The notes beneath the pieces are model-generated. The model saw only the letters and a list, made by a program, of their open reading frames with translations. It ran no database searches and had not been told where the DNA came from. Below are positions 1-8,844 of a stretch of DNA of 64,000 nucleotides, in pieces. A program made the position numbers and the translations under genes. Source of the DNA: Citrobacter sp. On2M (GTDB lineage Bacteria; Pseudomonadota; Gammaproteobacteria; Enterobacterales; Enterobacteriaceae); contig NZ_WPCV01000002.1 in the NCBI RefSeq assembly GCF_018035235.1, forward strand, positions 372,001 to 436,000, given 5' to 3'. Positions within the stretch are counted from its first letter, which is position 1. Every line of letters starts with the position of its first letter.

Positions 1-462
1 GTAGACGCTTGAGCGCGTCAGCTTGCCGGCGGTAAAGACGCCGATTGCACCCTCTTTACGGCCAATCTCGTCAATGCCCGTGTACTGCGACATTACCGGG
101 CCGAGCGCTTCACCCTGGCGTACTCTGTCGAGAATGACAGCAGGCAATGGCAACGTGGCTGAACGGGCTTCGCCGCGCTGGACGCCGTTATCAATCACCA
201 CCCAACTGAAGGTGGCGTCATCGTCGATTCCCGCTTCAATAGCGACCCAGAAATCAGCCTGCGGGTGCAGGCGACGCGCGTTATCAACGCGATTTCGTGC
301 GCCAGTGCGCGTTTCCTGGCTTCCGAAAGGCTGTTCCGGTACGCCACTCTCGACGGCGACGGGTTCAATATGGCAGGATCCTTCCCCGAAAATCTCTTCA
401 AATGCCCGCAGAATTGCCTGAATTTTGGCAGGATTGGTGGTCGCAGAGATAACCTTGTGCAT
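1..462 (-). CDS. yjjX: Inosine/xanthosine triphosphatase YjjX (3' end cut by window edge)
   Basis: YjjX hydrolyses non-canonical ITP and XTP to the monophosphate, cleansing the nucleotide pool in the cytoplasm. Reading leftward from the ATG at 462, the frame stays open for 154 codons to base 1. It begins [18 protein letters not shown], where the TTNPAK segment is the typical N-terminal nucleotide-binding loop of this family, and the visible end reads GKLTRSSVY. The E. coli protein is about 170 residues, so only the last residues lie outside the window. The gene diverges from gpmB, with 174 bp between their starts. Identification is by sequence recall of the family and by gene order. Confidence 0.93.
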   Translation of the reverse strand, partial: MHKVISATTNPAKIQAILRAFEEIFGEGSCHIEPVAVESGVPEQPFGSQETRTGARNRVDNARRLHPQADFWVAIEAGIDDDATFSWVVIDNGVQRGEARSATLPLPAVILDRVRQGEALGPVMSQYTGIDEIGRKEGAIGVFTAGKLTRSSVY

Positions 463-636
463 AATTAAGCTCAGTTTGAAAATTCATCGCAGAGTCTACT
501 CTAAATAATTTGAGTAACAGAAAGGCGGTAAGCAAAGGAATCCTCAGGAACATAGATAACTATGTGACTGGGGTGAGTGAGCGCAACCAACGCATCTGTT
601 ACTCAAAGTATGACGAGTATATAACGGAAAAAAAGC

Positions 637-1284
637 ATGTTACAGGTATACCTTGTTCGCCATGGCGAAACGCAGTGGAACGCCGAGCGACGTATTCAAG
701 GCCAGTCAGACAGCCCACTGACCGCTAAAGGTGAGCAGCAAGCCATGCAGGTGGGTGAACGCGCCCGCTCGTTTGGTATTACGCATGTCATCAGTAGCGA
801 TTTAGGTCGTACACGACGCACCGCAGAAATCATCGCCCAGGCCTGCGGCTGTGATATCGCCTATGACTCCCGCCTGCGCGAACTGAATATGGGCGTGCTG
901 GAGCAACGTCATATCGATACGCTGACGCCGGAGGAAGAGGGTTGGCGTCGCCAGTTGGTGAACGGTACTGTTGATGGTCGTATTCCGGAGGGGGAATCGA
1001 TGCAGGAACTGAGCGATCGCGTTAACGCGGCGCTGGCATCCTGTCTGGAACTGCCGCCGGGGAGTCGTCCGCTGCTGGTCAGTCACGGTATCGCGCTGGG
1101 TTGCCTGGTGAGTACGATTCTGGGATTACCGGCATGGGCTGAACGTCGCCTGCGTCTGCGCAACTGTTCTATTTCTCGTGTCGATTACCAGGAAAGTTTG
1201 TGGCTGGCGCCGGGATGGGTAGTTGAAACGGCAGGGGACATCTCTCATCTTGACGCCCCTGCTTTGGATGAACTGCAGCGTTAG
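637..1284 (+). CDS. gpmB: Histidine phosphatase superfamily protein GpmB (YtjC)
   Basis: A 215-residue member of the histidine phosphatase (phosphoglycerate-mutase-like) superfamily. The phosphoacceptor motif VRHGET places the catalytic His at residue 9, and the second conserved His is at residue 150 in VSHGIAL. The acid-residue region is RELNMGVLE. It is named as a probable phosphoglycerate mutase by homology, but members of this subfamily often act as general phosphatases, so the substrate is uncertain. The length equals that of the E. coli protein. Its stop codon overlaps the stop of the convergent rob gene by 4 bases. Confidence 0.95.
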   Translation: MLQVYLVRHGETQWNAERRIQGQSDSPLTAKGEQQAMQVGERARSFGITHVISSDLGRTRRTAEIIAQACGCDIAYDSRLRELNMGVLEQRHIDTLTPEEEGWRRQLVNGTVDGRIPEGESMQELSDRVNAALASCLELPPGSRPLLVSHGIALGCLVSTILGLPAWAERRLRLRNCSISRVDYQESLWLAPGWVVETAGDISHLDAPALDELQR

Positions 1285-2150
1285 CGGCGAATCGGAATCA
1301 GGAATTCGCAGCGCAGGTTGATCGGGCGATCTCCCGCTTTGGCATCTTCTGCCGGGTAGTATCGCTCGATATCCTGCCCTTTACGGCGCGTCAGGTTCAG
1401 CATCGGCATGCATGTGCCATACACCGTCAGGATAAACTCCTGCACGCCGGTACCCAGCCCTTCATAGGTGAACATCACGTACTCGCCGCCCTGTAACAGA
1501 ATAGGCTGCGCCGATGGCACATAGCCATTGGCCTGTTCCGGCGTTAGCGCAGTGGTGTAAAACACTTCCTGCTCGTCATCTTTTTCAATGCTCGGACGCG
1601 TTTCGTTTAGCCCGTACAGCACCGGAGGGATCGCAGGAGCCTGACTGAGGAAATCGCGCCAGAACTGAATACGCATTTCATGACGGAAATCCGAAATCTG
1701 TTCCAGCGAGCAGGAATAGCTTTGTGTGGTGCCAAGCAGTTGCGTATCTTCCAGCGTGACAAACTCATGCGCCGGCATAGCAAATTCACCCAGTCGCATT
1801 GGTGGGCGAATACCGAACGCGCTCCAGTCCGGCGAGCGACGATACAGCGCAGGCGTCTGGGAAAACTGTTTCTTGAACGCGCGGGTAAAGGTTTGTTGAG
1901 AGTCGAAGCGATATTGCAGGGCAATATCCAGAATCGGACGCGCAGTCAGGCGTAGCGCCACTGCGGATTTCGATAAACGACGGGCGCGGATATAGGCGCC
2001 AATAGCATGGCCCGTCACGTCCTTAAACATTCTCTGCAGGTGCCACTTGGAATAGCCTGCTTTTGCCGCCACATTGTCAAGCGACAAAGGCTGATCCAGA
2101 TGACCTTCCAGCCAGATTAACAGGTCGCGAATAATGCCAGCCTGATCCAT
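1281..2150 (-). CDS. rob: AraC/XylS-family transcription factor Rob
   Basis: Rob binds mar/sox/rob boxes and activates genes for antibiotic, superoxide and organic-solvent resistance. The 289 residues match the E. coli length. An N-terminal double helix-turn-helix AraC DNA-binding domain (about residues 5-105, with LDNVAAKAGYSKWHLQRMF and the second helix pair QTFTRAFKKQF) is followed by a GyrI-like effector-binding domain (about 120-285). That C-terminal domain separates Rob from MarA and SoxS. The gene is monocistronic, divergent from creA and convergent with gpmB. Confidence 0.97.
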   Translation of the reverse strand: MDQAGIIRDLLIWLEGHLDQPLSLDNVAAKAGYSKWHLQRMFKDVTGHAIGAYIRARRLSKSAVALRLTARPILDIALQYRFDSQQTFTRAFKKQFSQTPALYRRSPDWSAFGIRPPMRLGEFAMPAHEFVTLEDTQLLGTTQSYSCSLEQISDFRHEMRIQFWRDFLSQAPAIPPVLYGLNETRPSIEKDDEQEVFYTTALTPEQANGYVPSAQPILLQGGEYVMFTYEGLGTGVQEFILTVYGTCMPMLNLTRRKGQDIERYYPAEDAKAGDRPINLRCEFLIPIRR

Positions 2151-2361
2151 ATAATATCCTCATCCTTTCAACAACGAGTACCTGACGTCAGGTATGTGGA
2201 TAATAGCATTTTTTGTTGTTTTAGCATTCAGTGTTTTTTTTGCTCATAAATGCTTTTTTCGGACATACGAAAACGTAATTATTGTAATCCTGTGATCTGT
2301 ATACGTTTTATCTTAGAATGTCGAATTATTACACAGTGCAACATTTAAGAATGGTAACAAT

Positions 2362-2835
2362 ATGAAATATAAGAGCTTAATCATTTCCTCAATTCTGCTG
2401 ATGTTGACGCAGGCCGCCCATGCGGAGCAGATTGGATCGGTTGATACGGTATTCAAAATGTTTGGCCCGGATCATAAAATTGTGGTCGAAGCGTTTGACG
2501 ATCCGGATGTGACCAATGTGACCTGCTATGTGAGTCGTGCGAAGACCGGCGGCATCAAAGGTGGATTGGGGCTGGCGGAAGATACCTCTGATGCCGCGAT
2601 CTCCTGTCAGCAGGTGGGGCCGGTAGAACTGAGCGACAGAATCAAGAACGGCAAAGCGCAGGGCGAAGTGGTATTTAAAAAACGGACATCGCTGGTGTTT
2701 AAATCTTTACAGGTTGTGCGTTTTTACGACGCAAAACGTAATGCGCTGGCCTATCTGGCCTATTCAGATAAAGTGGTCGATGGATCGCCCAAAAATGCCA
2801 TCAGCGCGGTACCGATTATGCCGTGGCGGCAATAA
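2362..2835 (+). CDS. creA: Periplasmic CreA family protein
   Basis: A 157-residue exported protein of the CreA family whose molecular function is not settled. Residues 1-22 form a classic signal peptide: basic start MKYK, hydrophobic core, and probable cleavage after AHA. The mature part has two cysteines, in [11 protein letters not shown] and ISCQQ, that could form a disulfide. It is the first gene of creABC, ending 12 bases before creB, so it is probably cotranscribed with the two-component system. No metal or catalytic motif is obvious. Confidence 0.93.
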   Translation: MKYKSLIISSILLMLTQAAHAEQIGSVDTVFKMFGPDHKIVVEAFDDPDVTNVTCYVSRAKTGGIKGGLGLAEDTSDAAISCQQVGPVELSDRIKNGKAQGEVVFKKRTSLVFKSLQVVRFYDAKRNALAYLAYSDKVVDGSPKNAISAVPIMPWRQ

Positions 2836-2847
2836 CAAGGAAGCAAA

Positions 2848-3537
2848 ATGCAACAGCCGTTGATCTGGTTGGTGGAGGATGAGCAGGGCATCGCCGATAC
2901 GCTTATCTACATGCTGCAACAGGAAGGCTTTAGCGTCGAAGCGTTTGAGCGCGGGTTACCCGTGCTGGAAAAATCTCGCCAGCGATGCCCTGATGCGATC
3001 GTTCTGGATGTCGGACTGCCGGATATCAGCGGTTTTGAACTGTGCCGACGCCTGTTGGAACGCCATCCGGCGCTACCGATTCTCTTTTTGACTGCGCGCA
3101 GTGATGAAGTTGATCGCCTGCTGGGGCTGGAAATTGGTGCGGATGACTATGTTGCCAAGCCTTTTTCGCCGCGCGAAGTGTGCGCACGTGTGCGTACGCT
3201 GCTGCGGAGGGTGCAAAAATTCTCCGTGCCTTCATCGACGACGCGCTGTGGGGATTTTGAACTTAATGAGCTGGCCGCGCAGATCAGTTGGTTCGGTATG
3301 CCGTTAAACCTGACGCGCTATGAATTTCTGTTGCTAAAAACCTTGCTGATGTCGCCAGGTCGCATCTACTCTCGCCAGCAGTTGATGGATTTAGTCTGGG
3401 CCGATGCGCAGGATACCTTTGACAGAACGGTTGATACCCACATCAAAACGCTGCGCGCCAAGCTGCGGGCCATCAACCCCGAGCTTTCCCCCATCAATAC
3501 GCATCGCGGTATGGGATACAGCCTGAGGAGCGTCTGA
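2848..3537 (+). CDS. creB: Response regulator CreB
   Basis: Cytoplasmic OmpR/PhoB-type response regulator of the CreBC system, which responds to carbon source and to penicillin-binding-protein inhibition in several enterics. The receiver domain (residues 1-120) has the acidic pocket VEDE at 9-12, phosphoacceptor Asp54 in VLDVGLPD and the conserved Lys of YVAKPF. The C-terminal winged-helix domain (about 130-229) ends with RTVDTHIKTLRAKL and HRGMGYSLR. The stop codon overlaps the creC start by one base (TGATG), indicating translational coupling. Its target motif, TTCAC-N6-TTCAC, occurs before creD. Confidence 0.97.
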   Translation: MQQPLIWLVEDEQGIADTLIYMLQQEGFSVEAFERGLPVLEKSRQRCPDAIVLDVGLPDISGFELCRRLLERHPALPILFLTARSDEVDRLLGLEIGADDYVAKPFSPREVCARVRTLLRRVQKFSVPSSTTRCGDFELNELAAQISWFGMPLNLTRYEFLLLKTLLMSPGRIYSRQQLMDLVWADAQDTFDRTVDTHIKTLRAKLRAINPELSPINTHRGMGYSLRSV

Positions 3538-4961
3538 TGCGCATTGGTATGCGTTTGCTGCTCGGCTATTTTCTGATTGTCGCCGTCGCCGCCTGGTTCG
3601 TTTTGTCGATCTTTGTACAGGAAATTAAGCCAGGCGTTCGCCGGGCGACCGAAGGTACTTTAATTGATACCGCCACGCTGCTGGCCGCGCTGGCACGTGA
3701 TGACTTACTCTCTGACTCACCTACCAACGGCAAGCTGGCGCAGGCCTTTTCACAGCTGCATAACCGCCCATTCCGCGCCAATATCAGCGGCATTAACAAA
3801 GTACGTAATGAATACCATGTCTACATGACGGACGCGCAGGGCAAGGTGGTGTTTGATTCAGCTAACCAGGCCGTCGGTCAGGACTACTCCCGCTGGAACG
3901 ACGTGTGGTTAACGTTACGTGGGCAGTATGGCGCTCGTAGTACGCCGCAAAACCCGGATGATCCGGAAAGTTCAGTGATGTACGTTGCCGCACCGATCGT
4001 GGACGGCGGGCGTATTATCGGGGTGCTGAGCGTAGGTAAGCCGAATGCGGCAATGGCACCGGTGATTAAACGCAGTGAACGGCGGATGCTGTGGGCCAGC
4101 GCCGTATTGCTGGGCATTGCCTTAGTGATTGGCTTTGGGATGGTGTGGTGGATAAACCGCTCCATTGCCCGACTGGCGCGCTATGCCGACTCTGTCACCG
4201 AAAATCGCCCCGTCCCGCTGCCAGATTTAGGTAGTAGTGAGCTACGTAAACTGGCGCAGGCGTTGGAAAGTATGCGTTTGAAGCTGGAGGGCAAGAATTA
4301 TATTGAGCAATATGTGTATGCGTTGACGCATGAACTGAAAAGCCCGCTGGCGGCCATTCGCGGTGCGGCTGAGATTTTGCGCGAAGGCCCGCCGCCAAAC
4401 GTGGTTGCGCGCTTTACTGATAATATTCTGACGCAAAATGCGCGCATGCAGGCGCTGGTTGAAACCTTGCTACGGCAGGCGCGACTGGAGAATCGACAGG
4501 ACATTACGTTGACGCCAGTGGCGGTAGATGCGCTTTTTACCCAGCTTAAAGAGGCGCGCAGCGTGCAGCTGGCGGCAAAAAACATCACGTTAACCATTAT
4601 GCCTTCATCGCTTAGCGTCGCTGCCGATCTTGCGTTGCTGGAGCAGGCTCTGGGGAATTTGCTCGACAACGCTATCGACTTCACGCCACAGGATGGGGTA
4701 ATTACGCTGAGCGCGCATCAGCAGGAGGATCAGGTCACGTTGCGGGTCATCGACAGCGGCAGCGGCATCCCTGACTTTGCGTTACCGCGTATTTTTGAGC
4801 GCTTCTACTCGTTGCCCCGTGAGAATGGGCACAAGAGCAGCGGTTTGGGACTGGCGTTTGTCAGCGAAGTTGCGCGACTGCATGCAGGTACGGTGACATT
4901 ATGCAACCGACCTGAAGGTGGCGCACAGGCCTCGTTTACACTTCACCGTCACTTCACATAA
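3537..4961 (+). CDS. creC: Sensor histidine kinase CreC
   Basis: Inner-membrane sensor kinase that phosphorylates CreB. The first transmembrane helix is at about residues 4-26, the periplasmic sensor domain at about 27-182, and the second helix at about 184-205, followed by a HAMP-like linker. The H-box THELKSPLAAIRG has phospho-His265. The HATPase domain contains the N-box LGNLLDNAIDF, the DSGSGIP box and the G2 box SSGLGLAFV. Its 474 residues match the K-12 length. The last 20 bases of the gene overlap the CreB-binding tag that serves creD. Confidence 0.97.
   Translation: MRIGMRLLLGYFLIVAVAAWFVLSIFVQEIKPGVRRATEGTLIDTATLLAALARDDLLSDSPTNGKLAQAFSQLHNRPFRANISGINKVRNEYHVYMTDAQGKVVFDSANQAVGQDYSRWNDVWLTLRGQYGARSTPQNPDDPESSVMYVAAPIVDGGRIIGVLSVGKPNAAMAPVIKRSERRMLWASAVLLGIALVIGFGMVWWINRSIARLARYADSVTENRPVPLPDLGSSELRKLAQALESMRLKLEGKNYIEQYVYALTHELKSPLAAIRGAAEILREGPPPNVVARFTDNILTQNARMQALVETLLRQARLENRQDITLTPVAVDALFTQLKEARSVQLAAKNITLTIMPSSLSVAADLALLEQALGNLLDNAIDFTPQDGVITLSAHQQEDQVTLRVIDSGSGIPDFALPRIFERFYSLPRENGHKSSGLGLAFVSEVARLHAGTVTLCNRPEGGAQASFTLHRHFT
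4942..4957 (+). promoter_or_regulatory. CreB-binding tag (cre box) for creD
   Basis: The bases TTCAC CGTCAC TTCAC form a perfect TTCAC-N6-TTCAC direct repeat, the established CreB recognition motif. It sits inside the 3' end of creC, 62 bases upstream of the creD ATG, where activator binding would be expected. Confidence 0.85.
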
Positions 4962-5018
4962 CTTCAAATTCTGCGCACATAGCTGTTCTACCTTGCTGAA
5001 ATTACAAAGGAGAACGCT

Positions 5019-6383
5019 ATGTTTAAATCACCCCTGTTTTGGAAAGTTGTCACCTTAGGTGGCGCAATATTGCTGCTGTTAATTCCCCTGACAATGGTCA
5101 GGCAGATAATCGTTGAGCGATCCGATTATCGTGATGACGTTGAAGATGCAATCCGCCAGAGCACCAGCGGACCGCAAAAGATGGTCGGCCCGTTGATAGC
5201 CATTCCGGTCACAGAGCTTTATACCTCGCTGGAGGATGGCAAAGAGATCCAGCGTAAGCGAAGCTATATCCATTTCTGGCTGCCGGAGTCGTTGGTGGTT
5301 GAGGGGAATCAGAACGTTGCAGCGCGTAAAATCGGTATTTATGAGGGGCAGGTCTGGCACAATGACCTCTCGGTGAAGGCCGAGTTTAACGCCGAACGGT
5401 TGAGTGATTTAAACCATCCCAATGTCAGCGTCGGCAAACCGTTTATTGTGGTTAGCGTGGGGGATGCGCGCGGGATTGGTGTGGTAAATACGCCGCAGGT
5501 CAATGGAACGCCGCTGGCGGTTGAACCGGGGACGGGGCTGGATGGACGTGCGCAAGGGATCCACATTCCGTTACCCGACGTGAGCTGGGCGGAGAAAAAT
5601 CTGAGCATGACGCTGTCGCTCAATTTGAGCGGAACAGGAAATTTCTCGGTCGTTCCGGTGGGGCGTAATAGTGAAATGACCTTAACCAGCAACTGGCCGC
5701 ATCCCAGTTTTCTTGGTGACTTTCTCCCGGCTAAGCGTGAAATCAGCGAATCCGGATTCAAGGCCCAGTGGCAAAGCAGTTGGTTCGCGAATAACCTCGG
5801 TGAGCGCTTTGACGACGAAAAGATTGGCTGGCTGGGCATGCCGGCGTTTAGCGTCGCCGTCGCCACGCCTGCAGATCAGTATCAGTTAACGGACAGGGCA
5901 ACAAAATATGCCATTTTACTGATTGTGCTGACCTTCATGTTTTTCTTCGTGCTTGAAAGTATGACCAGCCTGCGTTTGCACCCTATGCAGTATCTGCTGG
6001 TGGGGCTGTCGCTGGTGATGTTTTATCTGCTGCTGCTGGCGCTGTCTGAACACATTGGTTTTACCGCCGCGTGGATCACTGCAAGCCTGGTGGGGGCGTT
6101 GATGAACGGCGTGTACCTTCAGGCGATACTGGGATGGCGTAACAGTATGTTGTTCACCGTGGCGTTGCTGGCGCTGGATGGTGTGATGTGGGTGCTGCTC
6201 CGTTCACAGGACAGCTCTTTACTGCTGGGAACAGGCGTGTTGTTGCTCGCGCTGTGCGGAGTGATGTTTCTGACGCGTCATCTTGACTGGCACTCGTTGG
6301 CGCAGCCAAAACCTAGGGCAAAGTCTACAGAACTTCCGGAGCCTCAGCCTGCGAAGAGCGACGAGTTTCGCTTGTGGAAATAG
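5019..6383 (+). CDS. creD: Inner-membrane protein CreD
   Basis: CreD (Cet) is the most strongly CreB-induced gene in E. coli and affects colicin E2 tolerance and envelope properties; its biochemical role is unknown. The 454 residues have an N-terminal transmembrane helix (about 8-28), a large periplasmic domain (about 30-305) and a cluster of five or six helices at about 307-430 (for example YAILLIVLTFMFFFVLES). A charged cytoplasmic tail follows. The ATG has a good ribosome-binding site, AAAGGAG. The 57-base gap after creC holds promoter sequence, so creD can be transcribed separately. Confidence 0.95.
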   Translation: MFKSPLFWKVVTLGGAILLLLIPLTMVRQIIVERSDYRDDVEDAIRQSTSGPQKMVGPLIAIPVTELYTSLEDGKEIQRKRSYIHFWLPESLVVEGNQNVAARKIGIYEGQVWHNDLSVKAEFNAERLSDLNHPNVSVGKPFIVVSVGDARGIGVVNTPQVNGTPLAVEPGTGLDGRAQGIHIPLPDVSWAEKNLSMTLSLNLSGTGNFSVVPVGRNSEMTLTSNWPHPSFLGDFLPAKREISESGFKAQWQSSWFANNLGERFDDEKIGWLGMPAFSVAVATPADQYQLTDRATKYAILLIVLTFMFFFVLESMTSLRLHPMQYLLVGLSLVMFYLLLLALSEHIGFTAAWITASLVGALMNGVYLQAILGWRNSMLFTVALLALDGVMWVLLRSQDSSLLLGTGVLLLALCGVMFLTRHLDWHSLAQPKPRAKSTELPEPQPAKSDEFRLWK

Positions 6384-6405
6384 GGCGCTGGGGAAACGAA
6401 AAATG

Positions 6406-6434
6406 AAAAACGGCGCATAAAGCGCCGTTTTTTT
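6406..6434. terminator. Bidirectional terminator between creD and arcA
   Basis: AAAAACGGCGC, loop ATAAA, then GCGCCGTTTTTTT forms a stem with an A-tract on one side and a T-tract on the other. It can end both the convergent creD transcript and the arcA transcript. Confidence 0.9.
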
Positions 6435-6450
6435 ACCTGTGAGGATTGAA

Positions 6451-7167
6451 TTAATCCTGCAGGTCGCCGCAGAAACGGTAGCCTTCACCGTGAATAGTGG
6501 CGATGATTTCTGGCGTATCCGGCGTTGATTCGAAATGTTTACGAATGCGGCGGATAGTCACGTCAACGGTACGGTCATGCGGCTTCAGTTCGCGACCGGT
6601 CATTTTTTTCAGCAGCTCTGCGCGAGACTGGATCTTGCCCGGATTCTCACAGAAGTGAAGCATGGCACGGAATTCGCTGCGTGGCAGTTTATACTGCTCG
6701 CCGTCAGGACCAATCAGAGAGCGGCTGTTGATATCCAGCTCCCAGCCATTGAACTTGTAGCTTTCGACGCTACGGCGTTCTTCGCTGACAGTACCCAGGT
6801 TCATGGTACGGGACAGCAGGTTACGAGCACGGATAGTCAGCTCGCGCGGGTTAAACGGCTTAGTGATGTAATCGTCTGCGCCGATTTCGAGGCCGAGAAT
6901 TTTATCGACTTCGTTATCACGGCCCGTCAGGAACATCAGCGCAACGTTAGCTTGTTCGCGGAGTTCGCGCGCTAACAGCAGGCCATTTTTCCCAGGCAGA
7001 TTGATATCCATAATCACAAGGTTGATGTCATATTCAGAGAGAATCTGATGCATTTCCGCGCCATCTGTCGCTTCGAATACATCATAGCCTTCTGCTTCGA
7101 AAATGCTTTTCAACGTGTTGCGTGTTACTAACTCGTCTTCAACGATAAGAATGTGCGGGGTCTGCAT
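6451..7167 (-). CDS. arcA: Aerobic/anaerobic response regulator ArcA
   Basis: ArcA, phosphorylated by ArcB, represses aerobic respiratory and TCA-cycle genes under low oxygen. The 238 residues contain a receiver domain with acidic residues E10-D11, phospho-Asp54 in VIMDINLPG and the conserved Lys of YITKPF. An OmpR-type winged helix (about 135-235) includes [15 protein letters not shown]. It is preceded by a 630-base upstream region without a convincing long gene. An FNR-like box lies about 280 bases upstream of the start, consistent with known anaerobic induction of arcA by FNR. Confidence 0.98.
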   Translation of the reverse strand: MQTPHILIVEDELVTRNTLKSIFEAEGYDVFEATDGAEMHQILSEYDINLVIMDINLPGKNGLLLARELREQANVALMFLTGRDNEVDKILGLEIGADDYITKPFNPRELTIRARNLLSRTMNLGTVSEERRSVESYKFNGWELDINSRSLIGPDGEQYKLPRSEFRAMLHFCENPGKIQSRAELLKKMTGRELKPHDRTVDVTIRRIRKHFESTPDTPEIIATIHGEGYRFCGDLQD

Positions 7168-7262
7168 GTTTGCTACCTAAATTGCCAACTAAATCGAAAC
7201 AGGAAGTACAAAAGTCCCTGACCTGCCTGATGCATGCCGTAAATTAACATGATCGGCGTAAC

Positions 7263-7403
7263 ATGACTAAAGTACGTAATTGCGTTCTTGATGCACTTTC
7301 CATCAACGTCAACAACATCATTAGCTTGGTCGTGGGTAGTTTCCCTCTGGACCCGACAGTGTCAAAAACGGCTGTCATCCTAACCATTTTAACAGCAACA
7401 TAA
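7263..7403 (+). CDS. yjjY: Small conserved protein YjjY
   Basis: A 46-codon frame starting MTKVRNCVLDALSINV and ending ILTILTAT closely matches the small E. coli protein YjjY as I remember it. It lies antisense within the long arcA 5' region. No function is known. Because the DNA also has to carry arcA control elements, conservation of the reading frame could partly reflect DNA-level constraint. Only a weak ribosome-binding site (GGCG) is visible before the ATG. Confidence 0.6.
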   Translation: MTKVRNCVLDALSINVNNIISLVVGSFPLDPTVSKTAVILTILTAT

Positions 7404-7801
7404 CAGGCTAAGACATGCCGGACACCCAATAAAACTACGCTTCGTTGACATATATCAAGTTCAATTGTAGCACGTTAACAGTTTGATGAAATCAACGTAT
7501 CCAAATGTTTGCTTTCATCACAAAATTTCAATATTACAACTAGTTGCACGCGCTAATTAATAAATGTAATGAATCCAACCAATGCGAACCATTTTAAATT
7601 AAATTATCATGGATAAACAGAAGGATATGCAACTTTTGTTAACATATAAGGCAATAGTGCAGCCTGGAAATAGTTTAGCATTTTTTACTGAACGCGAAAT
7701 GCTTTTTCAGTGACTTCTGTTAAAAATATGTAAATTCGCGCTGCGTAATATGTTGATGTGCGTCACATTATTACCTGTACACAGGCCAAAAGAGTATCGA
7801 A
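7404..7801. promoter_or_regulatory. arcA / yjtD upstream regulatory region
   Basis: This 398-base AT-rich stretch contains no convincing coding frame. It includes an FNR-like box and probably several arcA promoters reading leftward plus the yjtD promoter reading rightward. The sequence TGTGCGTCACATTA at 7755-7768 resembles a degenerate CRP/FNR half-site pair, but weakly. Confidence 0.55.
7445..7458 (-). promoter_or_regulatory. FNR-like box upstream of arcA
   Basis: TTGACATATATCAA matches the FNR consensus TTGAT-N4-ATCAA with one mismatch. It lies about 280 bases upstream of the arcA ATG in an AT-rich region. FNR activation of arcA is established in E. coli; the assignment of this exact site is inferred. 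Confidence 0.65.
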
Positions 7802-8488
7802 ATGCGTTTAACAATTATTCTGGTTGCCCCCGCCAGAGCGGAAAATATTGGTGCGGCTGCCCGTGCAATGAAGACCATGGGATTCACCCAGATGCGGATC
7901 GTTGACAGTGAGGCCCATCTGGAACCCGCCACGCGATGGGTTGCGCATGGTTCTGGCGATATTATTGATAATATTAATGTTTTTCCAACGTTAGCGGAGG
8001 CGCTTCACGACGTTGATTTTACCGTTGCGACCACGGCGCGTAGCCGGGCGAAGTTTCATTATTACGCCACACCGGTCGAACTGGTTCCCCTGTTGCAGGA
8101 AAAATCAACGTGGATGGATCATGCCGCACTGGTTTTTGGCCGTGAAGATTCGGGGCTGACCAACGAAGAATTGGCTCTGGCGGATGTACTCACCGGGGTA
8201 CCTATGGTAGCTGACTACCCTTCACTCAATTTGGGGCAGGCGGTGATGGTGTATTGCTATCAATTAGCAGGTTTAATACAACAACCGGCCAGAAACATTG
8301 AGGTAACGGATGAGCATCAGCTACAGGCATTGCGCGAACGAGTTTTGCGTTTATTAGCCACGCTGAACGTTTCTGACGACATTAAGTTGGCGGACTGGCT
8401 GCAACAGCGAATGGGTCTGTTAGAGCAGCGAGACACCGCAATGTTGCACCGTTTTTTACATGATATAGAAAAAAATCTTACAAAATAA
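7802..8488 (+). CDS. yjtD: SpoU/TrmJ-like RNA methyltransferase YjtD (LasT)
   Basis: A 228-residue member of the SPOUT (TrmH/SpoU) superfamily related to TrmJ, probably using S-adenosylmethionine to methylate tRNA or rRNA. The RNA target is not established. The trefoil-knot motifs are visible: the N-terminal VAPARAENIGAAARAMKTMG, then FGREDSGLTNEEL, and YPSLNLGQAVMVYCYQL near residues 138-155. The C-terminal helical region resembles TrmJ. Length and position upstream of thrL equal those in K-12. The start codon follows a weak purine stretch. Confidence 0.9.
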   Translation: MRLTIILVAPARAENIGAAARAMKTMGFTQMRIVDSEAHLEPATRWVAHGSGDIIDNINVFPTLAEALHDVDFTVATTARSRAKFHYYATPVELVPLLQEKSTWMDHAALVFGREDSGLTNEELALADVLTGVPMVADYPSLNLGQAVMVYCYQLAGLIQQPARNIEVTDEHQLQALRERVLRLLATLNVSDDIKLADWLQQRMGLLEQRDTAMLHRFLHDIEKNLTK

Positions 8489-8622
8489 AGTGCTGTAAAT
8501 ATTTTTATTTCTGGTTTTTTATTCTGGATTCAAGTAGGCGAGACATGCTGTATTGGTTGAAAGTAAAAGGGCAAGCAGTCGCTCGTGAACAAGTTTCGGA
8601 ATGTGATCAATTTAAAAATTTA

Positions 8623-8699
8623 TTGACTTAGGTCAGCAGATACTTTAACCCTAAAAGAATACAGGACAGATAATAAATAATTACAGAGCACACAACATC
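8623..8699 (+). promoter_or_regulatory. thr operon promoter region and leader 5' end
   Basis: A TTGACT hexamer at 8623-8628 is followed by AT-rich sequence and by the thrL translation start at 8700. The block up to the leader ATG aligns with the E. coli thr promoter region. I do not fix the -10 element: TTTAAC or the GAATACAGG segment could serve. Confidence 0.55.
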
Positions 8700-8765
8700 A
8701 TGAAACGCATCAGCATCACTATTACCACAACCATCACCATTACCACAGGTAACGGTGCGGGCTGA
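8700..8765 (+). CDS. thrL: thr operon leader peptide ThrL
   Basis: A 21-residue peptide, MKRISITITTTITITTGNGAG, with a run of threonine and isoleucine codons. Ribosome stalling on these codons when threonyl- or isoleucyl-tRNA is scarce prevents the attenuator hairpin and allows thrABC transcription. This mechanism is established for the E. coli thr operon. The stop TGA is followed about 20 bases later by the terminator hairpin. Confidence 0.97.
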   Translation: MKRISITITTTITITTGNGAG

Positions 8766-8786
8766 CGCGTACAGGAAACACAAGAA

Positions 8787-8820
8787 AAAGCCCGCACCTA
8801 AACAGTGCGGGCTTTTTTTT
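8787..8820 (+). terminator. thr operon attenuator
   Basis: The stem AAAGCCCGCAC / GTGCGGGCTTT with loop CTAAACA is followed by a run of eight T residues. This intrinsic terminator lies between thrL and thrA and is relieved when the ribosome stalls in the leader. Confidence 0.95.
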
Positions 8821-8844
8821 CGACCAAAGGCAATGAGGTAAACC

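Noticed and set aside
510-728. A 72-codon frame overlapping the start of gpmB
   Set aside because: It overlaps gpmB in another frame and has no ribosome-binding site; the region is simply the yjjX-gpmB promoter gap.
5339-5866. A 175-codon frame antisense to creD
   Set aside because: It is fully contained in creD and has no ribosome-binding site or domain features.
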